Part shown: positions 18,170 through 26,598 of the stretch, in pieces | How the letters are laid out: each line of letters begins with the position of its first letter | Numbering within the stretch: position 1 is the first letter of the stretch | Source of the DNA: Chryseobacterium sp. | GTDB taxonomy: Bacteria > Bacteroidota > Bacteroidia > Flavobacteriales > Weeksellaceae | NCBI RefSeq assembly: GCF_008831505.1 | Contig: NZ_CP044507.1 | Coordinates: forward strand, 1,736,001 to 1,800,000 | Direction of reading: 5' to 3' | DNA: 64,000 bases | The notes under the pieces: model-generated | Database searches by the model: none | What the model was told of the DNA's origin: nothing | Seen by the model: the letters and a program-made list of their open reading frames with translations, nothing else | Made by a program: the position numbers and the translations under genes

Positions 18170-18970
18170 ATGAGCGTAAGGGCGAAAAAACACCTTGGAC
18201 AGCACTTCCTGACTGACGAAAACATAGCGAAAGATATTGTTGACGGGCTTACCGGCATCGGTTACAAAACCATAGTTGAAGTGGGTCCCGGTATGGGTGT
18301 CCTTACCAAATACCTGCTGCAGACGGACAGCAAGCTTTTTCTGGCAGAAATTGACGACGAATCCATAGCTTACCTCAGGAAGAATTATTCCCAGTTGGGT
18401 GAGTCTTCATTTATCGGCGATTTCCTCAAAACGGATTTTAGCTTTGCTGATGACAGCCAGACTGCCATCATAGGCAACTTCCCCTACAATATATCGTCAC
18501 AGATCTTATTCAAAATAATAGACCACCACAGGATTATTCCGGAAATGGTAGGGATGTTCCAGAAAGAGGTTGCAGAACGGACCGCAGCTGTGCCACGCAC
18601 CAAAAGCTACGGAATCCTGTCCGTGCTTGTACAGGCGTATTATGATGTGGAATATCTGTTCACGGTTCATGAGAATGTCTTTAACCCGCCACCGAAGGTA
18701 AAATCGGGCGTTATCCGGCTCACCAGAAACCTTAAAGACGGCCTGGAGGGAAATGAGGAGATTTTTAAACAGATTGTGAAGGCTGGTTTCAACCAAAGAC
18801 GGAAAAAACTTTCCAATGCCCTGAAAACACTTGATATTCCGGAAGCCCTGCAGGATCACGGGTTCATGGATAAACGTGCCGAAGAACTTTCGGTAGCCGA
18901 TTTCATTGCTTTTGCCCAAATATGGAAAAGTCATAAATACTGTTCGTTCGGTTCTGACTTGATTCTTTAA
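18170..18970 (+). CDS. rsmA: 16S rRNA (A1518/A1519) dimethyltransferase
   Basis: KsgA/RsmA, 266 residues, dimethylates two adjacent adenines near the 3' end of 16S rRNA using SAM. Visible motifs: KKHLGQHFLTDENIAKDIV, the SAM-binding VEVGPGMGVLTKYLL, IGNFPYNISSQILFKI (catalytic NFPY) and the C-terminal AGFNQRRKKLSNALK. The gene diverges from ftsX; its start (MSVRAKKHLGQ) gives the conserved N-terminus. Confidence 0.97.
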   Translation: MSVRAKKHLGQHFLTDENIAKDIVDGLTGIGYKTIVEVGPGMGVLTKYLLQTDSKLFLAEIDDESIAYLRKNYSQLGESSFIGDFLKTDFSFADDSQTAIIGNFPYNISSQILFKIIDHHRIIPEMVGMFQKEVAERTAAVPRTKSYGILSVLVQAYYDVEYLFTVHENVFNPPPKVKSGVIRLTRNLKDGLEGNEEIFKQIVKAGFNQRRKKLSNALKTLDIPEALQDHGFMDKRAEELSVADFIAFAQIWKSHKYCSFGSDLIL

Positions 18971-18980
18971 TCTTAATAAA

Positions 18981-19018
18981 AAAGGCTGTCTTACCAATGC
19001 AAGACAGCCTTCTTTATT
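18981..19018. terminator. bidirectional terminator between rsmA and the T9SS protein gene
   Basis: AAGGCTGTCTT and AAGACAGCCTT form an 11-bp stem with an 8-base loop, flanked by A-rich sequence on the left and CTTTATT on the right. It serves both converging genes. Confidence 0.8.
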
Positions 19019-19030
19019 AACTGATTTTTT

Positions 19031-21661
19031 CTATTCTCTGTTTTTCAACATGATCCAACCTGTTTTATTCACAGGGTTCTTGTTCGCAGGATCTTCATAC
19101 TTCACCTGGTACCAGTAGGTAGACGTCGGTAAAGTCTTGCTTTGGAAACGTCCTGTCCAGATGGCTGCATCTTTTGTAGCCTTCCAGATTTCTTTCCCGT
19201 AGCGGTCGAACACAGAAGCTCCAAAATCCTTGTAGCGACTTATTCCGCTCAGATCCAGCACATCATTTACACCGTCACCGTTTGGCGTGATTACATTCTG
19301 AATATGTAATGTGAAGAACGGCAGGGAGCCTACACAGCTGGTATACTTCACACGAACCTGCAGGTTAAGCGTTATGTTGGCAGCCACATTATTGAATACA
19401 TTGGAATCCTGCCATGTAAATCCATTGTCTATGGAGTACTCTAACGGTCCGTTACTTGGATTGTTTGCCGTCAGGGTTAAAGTATTGGTCTGGAAATCGG
19501 CATTAATAATCTGCGGTATCTGTGCCTCAACCACCTGTGTGGTGAAAGTGGCTGTACATTCTCCGTTTCCGATGGTCACCGTATAGATACCTGTTTGGTC
19601 TACAGTTACTGTCTGCGAATTTCCGATTACATTATCATCTACATCCTTCCACTGGTAAGTATACCCGGGTCCTGCACCGGCATCCAGCGTGATGCTGTCG
19701 CCCACACAGATCTGTCCGGCCACGGGCTGCAGCGTAGTGGAAATCGCAGGGATCACCTCAATAGTGACGGTAGCCGGATTGGTGGACTGACATCCGTTTA
19801 CCCCTACAGAATACACTGTATAAGTAGTGGTCTGAGTAGGAGCCACAGTAATAACATTGAGCGGTGAGGCGTTGGTGTTCCAGACATAGGTGGCGCCTCC
19901 CGTAGCGGTAAGCGTCACCGTTTCACCGGCGCAGATTTTCGTATCATTTGCCGTTACGGTTACAGATGGCGGTGTGAAATTCTCCTGAACTGTTACGGTT
20001 CCTGAAGCAGAACAAACTATATCGCCTGGTTGGTAAGCTTTGGTGATGGTCAATGTGTAATTTCCACCGGCGGCCACCACAGGAGTAAGTGTATTGGCAC
20101 CGGAGAAGATGTAACCGCCGTTTGTAGCTACCCAGCTGAATACGGAGCCTGCGGGATAGGTAGAGCCGCTCGCTATCAGGGTTACCTGCGGATTCGTACA
20201 GTTGATGGCCGGTGGCGGTGCAATATCCACGGTGATCTGTGGTGCTTTCACCAACTCTATTTCGGCTATCTTAGGACAGAAACCGGATTTCACCAAAGCA
20301 TACACCATTACGTTACCCGGACTTGAAAATGCCCCGGGATTGGCAATTACGTTCGCATTCTGAGCCTGGGCATCTGCCAGATTCTCATAGAAGGCATACG
20401 TAACGCCGGGCGTACTGCTTATGGCGGTCGTTGTAAGATTCAGGTTAAAATTAACGTTGCCGGGTCCATAACACTGTGTAAAAGTAATGTCATTAACCAC
20501 CGGAGAAGTGCCGCCGAGGATGGTTACGGAAGCTTCGCCCGGACACTGGTTGCCAGGCACAAAAACCTCAACGGAATACACTCCCGGCGCAGTAGCTACA
20601 TAGGTAGGATTGGTAGCGCCTGAGATAGGATTGCCGTTCAGAGACCATTGGTAAGTTGAACCTGCTACCTGCACAGAAGCTGTTAATGACTGTGGTGTAT
20701 TGTCACACATTTCCACCTCTGCGGGTAAGGCTACGCCGTTCGGGTTTAGGATCTGTACACCGATATCGAATGAACCGGCTTCCAGAAATACCGCAGAATC
20801 ATAACTGCTGTCACGGGCATCGGCAATAACCATCTTGATATGGTAGGACTGTCCCGGAATAACGGTTGCTGTTGCCTCCAACGGGATGGTACGCCCGTAA
20901 TAGTTGGTTTGGTTAGGCGGCAGCGATCCGAAGTACTGCGCATTAATCGGTCCGCAGGTAAAACTGGCAGGAACGATATTGGTAGCAGTTACCGGTCCGG
21001 CCCCGCCCGGAAGTACCGCCAGGTTTGTATACGTAGCACCTGGTGTATTAGGTTTCAGCAACAGGGCAAAGGCATCATCGTAGCCACTGCAGGGGAAACC
21101 GCCGGTATATTCTTCCGATGCAAAAATGTAGTTGAATTTCATCTGCGTACTGGCAGGTACGAAGTCAAACTCCAGCACCACTGCATTATAAAGTGAAGCT
21201 GACGGATTGGTAGCTGCTACCAGGTCCGGATCACTGTTGGTGCCGGTGCCATCTCCCAGAACGCCGGAATCCGCTGTATTTCCTGCCCTGCGGGCATATC
21301 CTGTGGTCAGTACAATACCTTCATCAAAGGGAAACTGTGAAGTCCCCTTGTTAAAATAACCCCAGAAGCGGTTGTTATCTGTCACCGGCTGATTCGGCGA
21401 AATGGTAACGTTCGAGATATTTGGGGTACCGCAGGTTGGAGACGCCCCCACCAATACATCGGTCACCAGTTGTGCAGGAGTAAAGTTCGACTCCGGATAT
21501 GGGGCCACGTTCACATCAATGTAATCCCCTGCTTTGGCTAAGGTATTTATTTCTTTCATGGCCGGCGGCCGGGTTTTCTGACCAAACACTGAGGTTGTGG
21601 ACAGGAGGCTTAGCGCAATGAAGGAAATACTAAAGTAGTTTTTTAATCGATAATTTAGCAT
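19031..21661 (-). CDS. choice-of-anchor L protein with T9SS type B tail
   Basis: An 876-residue exported, probably cell-surface or secreted protein. It has a signal peptide ending SVFGQ, then a choice-of-anchor L domain (about 60-300; LVGASPTCGTPN, VLTTGYARRAGN, NYIFASEEYTGGFPC), several Ig/PKD-like repeats (TYQWSLNG, TYVWNTNASP, TYQWKDVDDN) and a gliding-motility-associated C-terminal domain (NVITPNGDGVNDVLD to NKTGWIMLKNRE), the T9SS type B sorting signal. The architecture suggests an adhesin or matrix protein attached to gliding or surface structures; the ligand is unknown. Confidence 0.92.
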   Translation of the reverse strand: MLNYRLKNYFSISFIALSLLSTTSVFGQKTRPPAMKEINTLAKAGDYIDVNVAPYPESNFTPAQLVTDVLVGASPTCGTPNISNVTISPNQPVTDNNRFWGYFNKGTSQFPFDEGIVLTTGYARRAGNTADSGVLGDGTGTNSDPDLVAATNPSASLYNAVVLEFDFVPASTQMKFNYIFASEEYTGGFPCSGYDDAFALLLKPNTPGATYTNLAVLPGGAGPVTATNIVPASFTCGPINAQYFGSLPPNQTNYYGRTIPLEATATVIPGQSYHIKMVIADARDSSYDSAVFLEAGSFDIGVQILNPNGVALPAEVEMCDNTPQSLTASVQVAGSTYQWSLNGNPISGATNPTYVATAPGVYSVEVFVPGNQCPGEASVTILGGTSPVVNDITFTQCYGPGNVNFNLNLTTTAISSTPGVTYAFYENLADAQAQNANVIANPGAFSSPGNVMVYALVKSGFCPKIAEIELVKAPQITVDIAPPPAINCTNPQVTLIASGSTYPAGSVFSWVATNGGYIFSGANTLTPVVAAGGNYTLTITKAYQPGDIVCSASGTVTVQENFTPPSVTVTANDTKICAGETVTLTATGGATYVWNTNASPLNVITVAPTQTTTYTVYSVGVNGCQSTNPATVTIEVIPAISTTLQPVAGQICVGDSITLDAGAGPGYTYQWKDVDDNVIGNSQTVTVDQTGIYTVTIGNGECTATFTTQVVEAQIPQIINADFQTNTLTLTANNPSNGPLEYSIDNGFTWQDSNVFNNVAANITLNLQVRVKYTSCVGSLPFFTLHIQNVITPNGDGVNDVLDLSGISRYKDFGASVFDRYGKEIWKATKDAAIWTGRFQSKTLPTSTYWYQVKYEDPANKNPVNKTGWIMLKNRE

Positions 21662-21677
21662 TTTGACAAGTTTTAAA

Positions 21678-21685
21678 CAAATATA
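21678..21685 (-). promoter_or_regulatory. -7 box of the choice-of-anchor L gene
   Basis: Minus-strand TATATTTG, 16 bases before the ATG at 21661, matches TAnnTTTG and predicts a leader of about ten bases. Confidence 0.45.
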
Positions 21686-21792
21686 ACATATATTTTGATT
21701 TTCACCTGCCCTAAGTTATAAATTTTCCCAAATAAACATGTATTTAATCCTTATTATAGGAAACACAAATATATTATGCACCAAATAAGGCT

Positions 21793-22335
21793 CTATGGCT
21801 CGTTCTTTAAGCTTTCAATCTGCTCTTCCAACTCCCTGATCTTATCGCGCAGCGTTTTTATAGCCGTCTTGTTGGTGGTAACATGGCTTTTCAGCATTAC
21901 ATTTTTTGCACGTTCCAGTGGGTCCTCCTCATCTTCATCCTCGGCTATATCTTCAATGTCCTCCTGAATGTCCTCAATATCGTCGCTTATCTCCTCGATA
22001 TCTTCCGAAATTTCTTCAATATCTTCCTGGATATCCTCAATATCCTCCTGGATTTCCATTACGTCGTCACGGAGCACCTCAATATGTTCTGAACTCTTAT
22101 TTACAGACATCTGGATAAAGATAGCCAGATAGATGGCCTCCAGTGAAAGTACAGTGGTGAGAACAAGCAGCATTTTGTCAAACTCCACCACTCCAAAGAT
22201 TGGCAAAAGGAAGGCCGTGATGAAAAGTAAAGTATGAACAATGAGCGAGGGTATGGACCCGATCCACCACATCACTCCGTTTGCAATACCTTCCAATACC
22301 GTGATTTTCTCAGCAGCTCTTTCCTTAACTTTCAT
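21793..22335 (-). CDS. two-helix membrane protein with acidic heptad-repeat coiled coil
   Basis: A 180-residue protein. Residues about 29-76 hold two membrane segments (SLIVHTLLFITAFLLPIFGVV and LLVLTTVLSLEAIYLAIFI). Residues 94-135 are six near-identical heptads of the type EIQEDIE, forming a highly acidic coiled coil. A second short coiled coil follows at the C-terminus (IKTLRDKIRELEEQIESLK). The membrane part resembles DUF1003 or low-affinity iron permease-like proteins in length and pattern, but I cannot assign it securely. It stands 16 bases downstream of the TIGR02757 gene and may share its transcript. Confidence 0.75.
   Translation of the reverse strand: MKVKERAAEKITVLEGIANGVMWWIGSIPSLIVHTLLFITAFLLPIFGVVEFDKMLLVLTTVLSLEAIYLAIFIQMSVNKSSEHIEVLRDDVMEIQEDIEDIQEDIEEISEDIEEISDDIEDIQEDIEDIAEDEDEEDPLERAKNVMLKSHVTTNKTAIKTLRDKIRELEEQIESLKNEP
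21931..22056 (-). repeat. 21-bp tandem repeats encoding coiled-coil heptads
   Basis: Six consecutive 21-bp units in frame, each encoding seven residues such as EIQEDIE, DIQEDIE, EISEDIE or EISDDIE. The DNA units are diverged in third positions, so expansion is not very recent, but the array could change length in steps of one heptad without breaking the frame. Confidence 0.8.
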
Positions 22336-22350
22336 TTGTAATTCCTTTAA

Positions 22351-23115
22351 TTAAAATTCACCGTTTACGCCCATGCCGAAGAGGGCGAAATCATAACGCG
22401 CCGGATCTTCACTGTCCAGCTTTCGCAGCGTAATATCCATTTCTGCCACCGCTTTCCAGTCATTCTGCTTCCGCGAAATCAGCTGAAGCTGCCTGCCTGT
22501 ATTCCCGGTATGCACATCCAGCGGAACTGACAGATGCGCGGGATTAAGGCGCGTCCACAGACCAAAATCCACCTTCCGGTTATCCTGCCTTACCATCCAG
22601 CGAAGGTACATCATAAGGCGCTTTGCTGACGAATTTTTATAGGTGGAACTTACATGCTTGGAAGCACGGTGCACCCCGTTTCCCAGGAATTCATTACGAA
22701 AGCGTTCCAGACTGTGATAAAAGTCGGATTCGCCGGTGTGCAGCAGAAAATGATTTTCCAGAGTGTCCGATTTGCGGTAAAGCCGCGCAAGGTTGCGGAT
22801 AAACTGCGCAAGATCATCGCCGTTGAACGTACGGTGAACACTTTTTGACATAAAATGCCGAAGGTCTTCCTCGGTATGATTGATCACAAAATCATAGGGA
22901 GAACCATCCATATAGGATAAGATCTTATCGGCGGAATTCAGTATGGATTTGCGGTTGCCCCATGAAATTGTGGCCGTCAGAAATCCCGCAATTTCAACAT
23001 CCTGTTTCAGCGAAAACCGGTGCGGAATCTGTATGGGATCATTCTCTATAAAGTCCGGATGGTTATACCGGTCGGCTTTCCGGTCCAGGAAATCCTTTAG
23101 TTCACTTAATTTCAT
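22351..23115 (-). CDS. TIGR02757 family protein
   Basis: A 254-residue protein from the ATG at 23115 (MKLSELKDFLDRKADRYN); an earlier in-frame start would add 15 residues that do not look conserved. The sequence matches TIGR02757, a Bacteroidota-rich family of unknown function distantly related to helix-hairpin-helix DNA glycosylases: LTATISWGNRKSIL, KRLMMYLRWMVR, and the end LDVHTGNTGRQLQL...DSEDPARYDFALFGMGV. The resemblance to DNA repair enzymes is only fold-level and no activity is established. Confidence 0.85.
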   Translation of the reverse strand: MKLSELKDFLDRKADRYNHPDFIENDPIQIPHRFSLKQDVEIAGFLTATISWGNRKSILNSADKILSYMDGSPYDFVINHTEEDLRHFMSKSVHRTFNGDDLAQFIRNLARLYRKSDTLENHFLLHTGESDFYHSLERFRNEFLGNGVHRASKHVSSTYKNSSAKRLMMYLRWMVRQDNRKVDFGLWTRLNPAHLSVPLDVHTGNTGRQLQLISRKQNDWKAVAEMDITLRKLDSEDPARYDFALFGMGVNGEF

Positions 23116-23180
23116 ACTGAGTCTGTAAAAGGCAGTTGGGTACTGCCCTTTCGCCTGCACATTTTCGCAGCAGCTGCTTA

Positions 23181-24749
23181 TTAATTTACTGTTTTTATTT
23201 CGTAAGCACTTTCATTACCCAGGCGGTCTACAGCCCGGACAGTGACCGCCTGCAGCTTCTTTCCGGACTTGCTTACTGCCAACGTTTTTGAACGGTCTGC
23301 GACATCCAGGATCTCTGTCTCCCACTGATCACCGTACCGTGCATACAGTACCCAACGTTTAACTTTTTGCAGGTCACTGGCAGACCACTCCACCCTGGCG
23401 GTATTACCTCCGTTTGAGTAGGTAAGCCTGGGCTTCTCCAGGAGGTTTGTTTTTAGCCAGGGCGTGCGCGGAACCAGCGCTTTGTCACGGTAAGGCCCGT
23501 TTTTCAGCGCACTGACCATCTGCGGATTCTGCAGCAAACCGGCTACACTGTAATGTATCTCTCCGTCGCTTTCCTTCAGGATGGTCCGCGAGGTTTTTAT
23601 CTGGCTCACAATTTCAGCCGACTTATCGGTTACACCCTTAATACCGACCGTATTAAGGCCCGGCCAAAGATGGCGCTTCCGTAAGTTTTCGGAATCCCAC
23701 CATTTCAACAGTGAACTGAAACGCTGCGGCCCCTCCTCTTTCCAGTACAGCTGCGGCGAAAAATAGTCTATCCAACCCTCGTTAAGCCACAGTTTGGCAT
23801 CAGCATAAAGCTCATCATACTGTGAGGATCCTGTGATACCTGCCGGGTAACCAGGTTTCCAGATGCCGAAGGGTGAAATCCCGAATTTCACATGGTTTTT
23901 TTCGGCCTTAATCTCATCATAGATCCGCTTGATAAACTTATTTACATTTCCGCGCCGCCAGTCGGCACGTGACAGTGTACCGCCTGAAGCAAGATAAACA
24001 TTCCAGGACTTGTCATCAGGAAAATCCTTGCCACCGTTATACTCGCGGTAAGGATAAAAATAATCGTCGAAATGCAGTCCGTCTATATCGTATCTCCTTA
24101 CAATGTCTTTTACCACATTGGAAACATGGTCCTGCGTTTTCGGGTTGGAAGGATCGAACCAGTAGGTTCCGTTTCTGAGTTTTACAATCTCGGACGGCAT
24201 TTTCTTCACCATCGACTCGGAGGTCACAGCACCGCCCGTAGTGTGGAAGGCCCGGTAGGGATTCAGCCAGACATGCAGCTCCATACCTCTTTTATGCGAT
24301 TCGGAGATCCAGAATTCCAGGGGATCATAGCCGGGAGCTTTTCCGGTTTGCCCGGTAAGGAAGTAGGACCACGGTTCATAGGAACTTTTGTACAGTGCAT
24401 CTGCTGAAGGCCTCGCCTGAAAGATAACGGCGTTGAAGTTCAGGTTGTGCAGCAAATCAAGCAGGCGGATGGCTTCCGCTTTCTGCTGTTCGTCACTCAG
24501 GTTATTACGTGTAGGCCAGTTGATATTGGCCACCGTGGCAATCCAGGCACCGCGGAACTCGCGTTTAACTTCCGGCAGAACCACGGCCGCCGGAGCTGCC
24601 TGAGGTACCGTCCTCACCGGAATATTCCTCACAGTTCCGGTTGTGGTGGCGGCAGGTGAATGTGCACTTATTTCAGTTTGCTGCGTTGCACACGAAGATA
24701 CCGCGGCGAAAGCGCAGAAAAGAGAAAGTTTAATATGTCGGATATTCAT
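23181..24749 (-). CDS. glycoside hydrolase-like lipoprotein (GHL10/DUF187)
   Basis: A 522-residue probable lipoprotein: the signal sequence ends AAVSSC with a lipobox cysteine. The body is a GHL10-type TIM barrel (EFRGAWIATVANINWPTR, VIFQARPSADALY, GMELHVWLNPYRAF, IDGLHFDDYFYPY, VKFGISPFGIWKPG, YFSPQLYWKE), followed by a C-terminal fibronectin-like domain (VEWSASDLQKVKRWVLYAR). Characterised relatives hydrolyse peptidoglycan-like or glycosaminoglycan-like polymers; the substrate here is not determinable. It is probably anchored in the envelope facing the periplasm or surface. Confidence 0.9.
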   Translation of the reverse strand: MNIRHIKLSLFCAFAAVSSCATQQTEISAHSPAATTTGTVRNIPVRTVPQAAPAAVVLPEVKREFRGAWIATVANINWPTRNNLSDEQQKAEAIRLLDLLHNLNFNAVIFQARPSADALYKSSYEPWSYFLTGQTGKAPGYDPLEFWISESHKRGMELHVWLNPYRAFHTTGGAVTSESMVKKMPSEIVKLRNGTYWFDPSNPKTQDHVSNVVKDIVRRYDIDGLHFDDYFYPYREYNGGKDFPDDKSWNVYLASGGTLSRADWRRGNVNKFIKRIYDEIKAEKNHVKFGISPFGIWKPGYPAGITGSSQYDELYADAKLWLNEGWIDYFSPQLYWKEEGPQRFSSLLKWWDSENLRKRHLWPGLNTVGIKGVTDKSAEIVSQIKTSRTILKESDGEIHYSVAGLLQNPQMVSALKNGPYRDKALVPRTPWLKTNLLEKPRLTYSNGGNTARVEWSASDLQKVKRWVLYARYGDQWETEILDVADRSKTLAVSKSGKKLQAVTVRAVDRLGNESAYEIKTVN

Positions 24750-24854
24750 CTTACAAAAGCAATAGTATTAAAAGAAAAGATTCCCGCGCTAAAACCCGCG
24801 CGTAATCTGATTTACAGCGTATTAATCGCTTTTCCCCCTGTTTAGCTCCAACAG

Positions 24855-24980
24855 TCATCTTCTTTTAAGATACGAATACAGGCGCAACGCAAATTTGCCA
24901 ATAAAGTAAAGCAAAAAGAGTCCGATGATGATTGTGAAGGACTGAATGAGGAATAAATCCCAGCTGAAATCATTAACCAT
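24855..24980 (-). CDS. 41-residue single-helix membrane protein
   Basis: A very small gene: ATG at 24980 to TGA at 24855. The product begins MVNDFSWDLF, has one strongly hydrophobic helix (FTIIIGLFLLYFIGKFAL) and ends in the basic tail RLYSYLKRR. Acidic start, hydrophobic core and basic end are the normal plan of an inner-membrane small protein with its C-terminus inside. It lies in a 330-base gap between two minus-strand lipoprotein genes. Coding status is inferred from composition and topology only; the function is unknown. Confidence 0.5.
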   Translation of the reverse strand: MVNDFSWDLFLIQSFTIIIGLFLLYFIGKFALRLYSYLKRR

Positions 24981-25082
24981 ACTCAAATGTTTTATGCTAA
25001 AGTAATAAAATTATTAAACAGGATGCCTGTAATCCCTTCCTGTGCATCAAAAACCGTTCTATCCTGCAAATATTCAGCGGAA

Positions 25083-26189
25083 TCATCTGAATCCGGAAAC
25101 AGTAACGAAACCTTCGCTGCGGTCCTTTAACCTGATATGGTACCATTTTCCGTTTCCGGCCAATACCTGCACGGCTGAGGATTCCGAAGTAGTTTTAGCA
25201 ATACCGTATTCTGTTCCCGGTCCAAGCCGGATATTGGTCCCGGCTTCCAAAGAATTTCCCGGAGGCCTGGCGGCTTCACTTTTGGACGGCACAGCTCTTT
25301 TCCGTATGAAGGGATACGGATCTACCGCTCCACCACTGCCGTAAATACCGAAATGCAGATGCGGCGCCCCGCCTTCCGCATTGCCGGTGCTGCCCACCAG
25401 GCCGATAGTGTCGCTTGCTTTCACCTGCCTGCCGTCAGTTGCGATAATGCTGTCCAGGTGAGCATAATAGTAAGAATAACCAAACATAGCGTCGCGCTGC
25501 CAAACCTGCTTACCGCCCAGGCCGGAATTTCCGGTGCGGGTGATGTATCCGTCTGTCACCGCAACAACAGGTGTACCGCGCGGAGCAAAGATATCCACAC
25601 CTTCATGGCTACGTGCGCCGCTGTCACGTGCGGCACCCCAAAAGCTTTGCGCATCTTTATTACCCTTCCTGGCCACCGGAAAACCAAGTGAAGGCTGTGT
25701 GTAAATACTGACTGTAAAATCACCCTGATGCATAATTTCAGGCTGAATAATTACCCTGTAAACCCCTGTTCGTTCCATAACTTTGGCAAAGAACCCGTTT
25801 TTAAGGAGCTCACTTTCCGGAGCTTCGGCTGAAGAATCCACGCTGTAGACATCAATAAAAAACTTAGTGTCGGGATGGTGACCGCTCAGCGTTATCCTTA
25901 ATTCATCTCCCTGAGTGAGCGGCAGTGAATATCCATAGGCGTACAGGTGATTAGCAGCTGAAAATGCTGTAAAAGTAAAACCGTCTGCGACTTCAAGGCT
26001 GTTTGCACCTGCCAGGGAAAACTCTTTTTTCCACTGCGTCATCAGACTGTCCGGGCCGGAAAACTGCCTTTCATAGTTTGCACGCGCCGACGTCTCAAAA
26101 AGCCTGCTCACCGACTCCTTCAGTCCTTCACAGGAGGTGACGGTCATCAGAATAATCAGCAGAAAGATGGCGTGTTTCAGTCTGTACAT
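25083..26189 (-). CDS. M23-family peptidase lipoprotein with SH3-like tail
   Basis: Zinc peptidase-fold lipoprotein predicted to act on peptidoglycan. The ATG at 26189 (MYRLKHAIFLLIILMTVTSC) gives a lipoprotein signal with lipobox cysteine and 368 residues; an earlier start adds ten poorly hydrophobic residues. The LytM/M23 domain (about 180-285) has HEGVDIFAPRGTPVVA with the His-x3-Asp zinc pair and the distal HLHFGIYG. Upstream is a beta-rich region (about 60-160); residues about 300-368 form an SH3b-like domain (GTNIRLGPGTEYGI, GFVTVSGF). It is the last ordinary gene before the defence island and its 5' end faces it. Confidence 0.9.
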   Translation of the reverse strand: MYRLKHAIFLLIILMTVTSCEGLKESVSRLFETSARANYERQFSGPDSLMTQWKKEFSLAGANSLEVADGFTFTAFSAANHLYAYGYSLPLTQGDELRITLSGHHPDTKFFIDVYSVDSSAEAPESELLKNGFFAKVMERTGVYRVIIQPEIMHQGDFTVSIYTQPSLGFPVARKGNKDAQSFWGAARDSGARSHEGVDIFAPRGTPVVAVTDGYITRTGNSGLGGKQVWQRDAMFGYSYYYAHLDSIIATDGRQVKASDTIGLVGSTGNAEGGAPHLHFGIYGSGGAVDPYPFIRKRAVPSKSEAARPPGNSLEAGTNIRLGPGTEYGIAKTTSESSAVQVLAGNGKWYHIRLKDRSEGFVTVSGFR

Positions 26190-26598
26190 GCCGGCTTTAA
26201 AGCAAAAATTCAGCCGCAAAGGGTTGAGTAAAGGTGAAATACGGATCGGTCAGTTATGCTAAAATAATCAACACAAAACCTCATCGCAATGGCGAAATAC
26301 CAATTCTTCCGCAACGCTTTTTAGGTTTGAAAAAAAAACTTTTGCGAAGGTTTACAGGTTCCTATTAAGGCACCAGAAATTCGAAGAACTTTCTTAAATG
26401 GAAAAATGAGTAGTTTTTAACTGCATATTATAAGATTCATCTGTATGTTCTGCATTGTGCTTCGTACGATTAATAGTTAAATTTCTACTTAATAAAATAT
26501 TTTTTTTGTTAAAGTCTGTTTACGACCTCACACCTAAATTTCACGGTTTAATTTTCCTTATATCCATTTTTCGCTACATTTGTAAGAAACACGATCTT
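26190..26598. other. left boundary gap of the defence island
   Basis: About 410 bases with no convincing gene. It carries the divergent promoter region of the M23 gene and of the helicase. TACATTTG at 26575-26582 fits a -7 box for the helicase. I see no tRNA, integrase remnant or clear direct repeat that would mark an integration site. Composition becomes markedly AT-rich from about 26400 rightwards. Confidence 0.5.

Noticed and set aside
26455-26598. Upstream extension of the helicase from TTG 26455
   Set aside because: The extra 48 residues are unlike a protein N-terminus and lie upstream of a TACATTTG promoter box.
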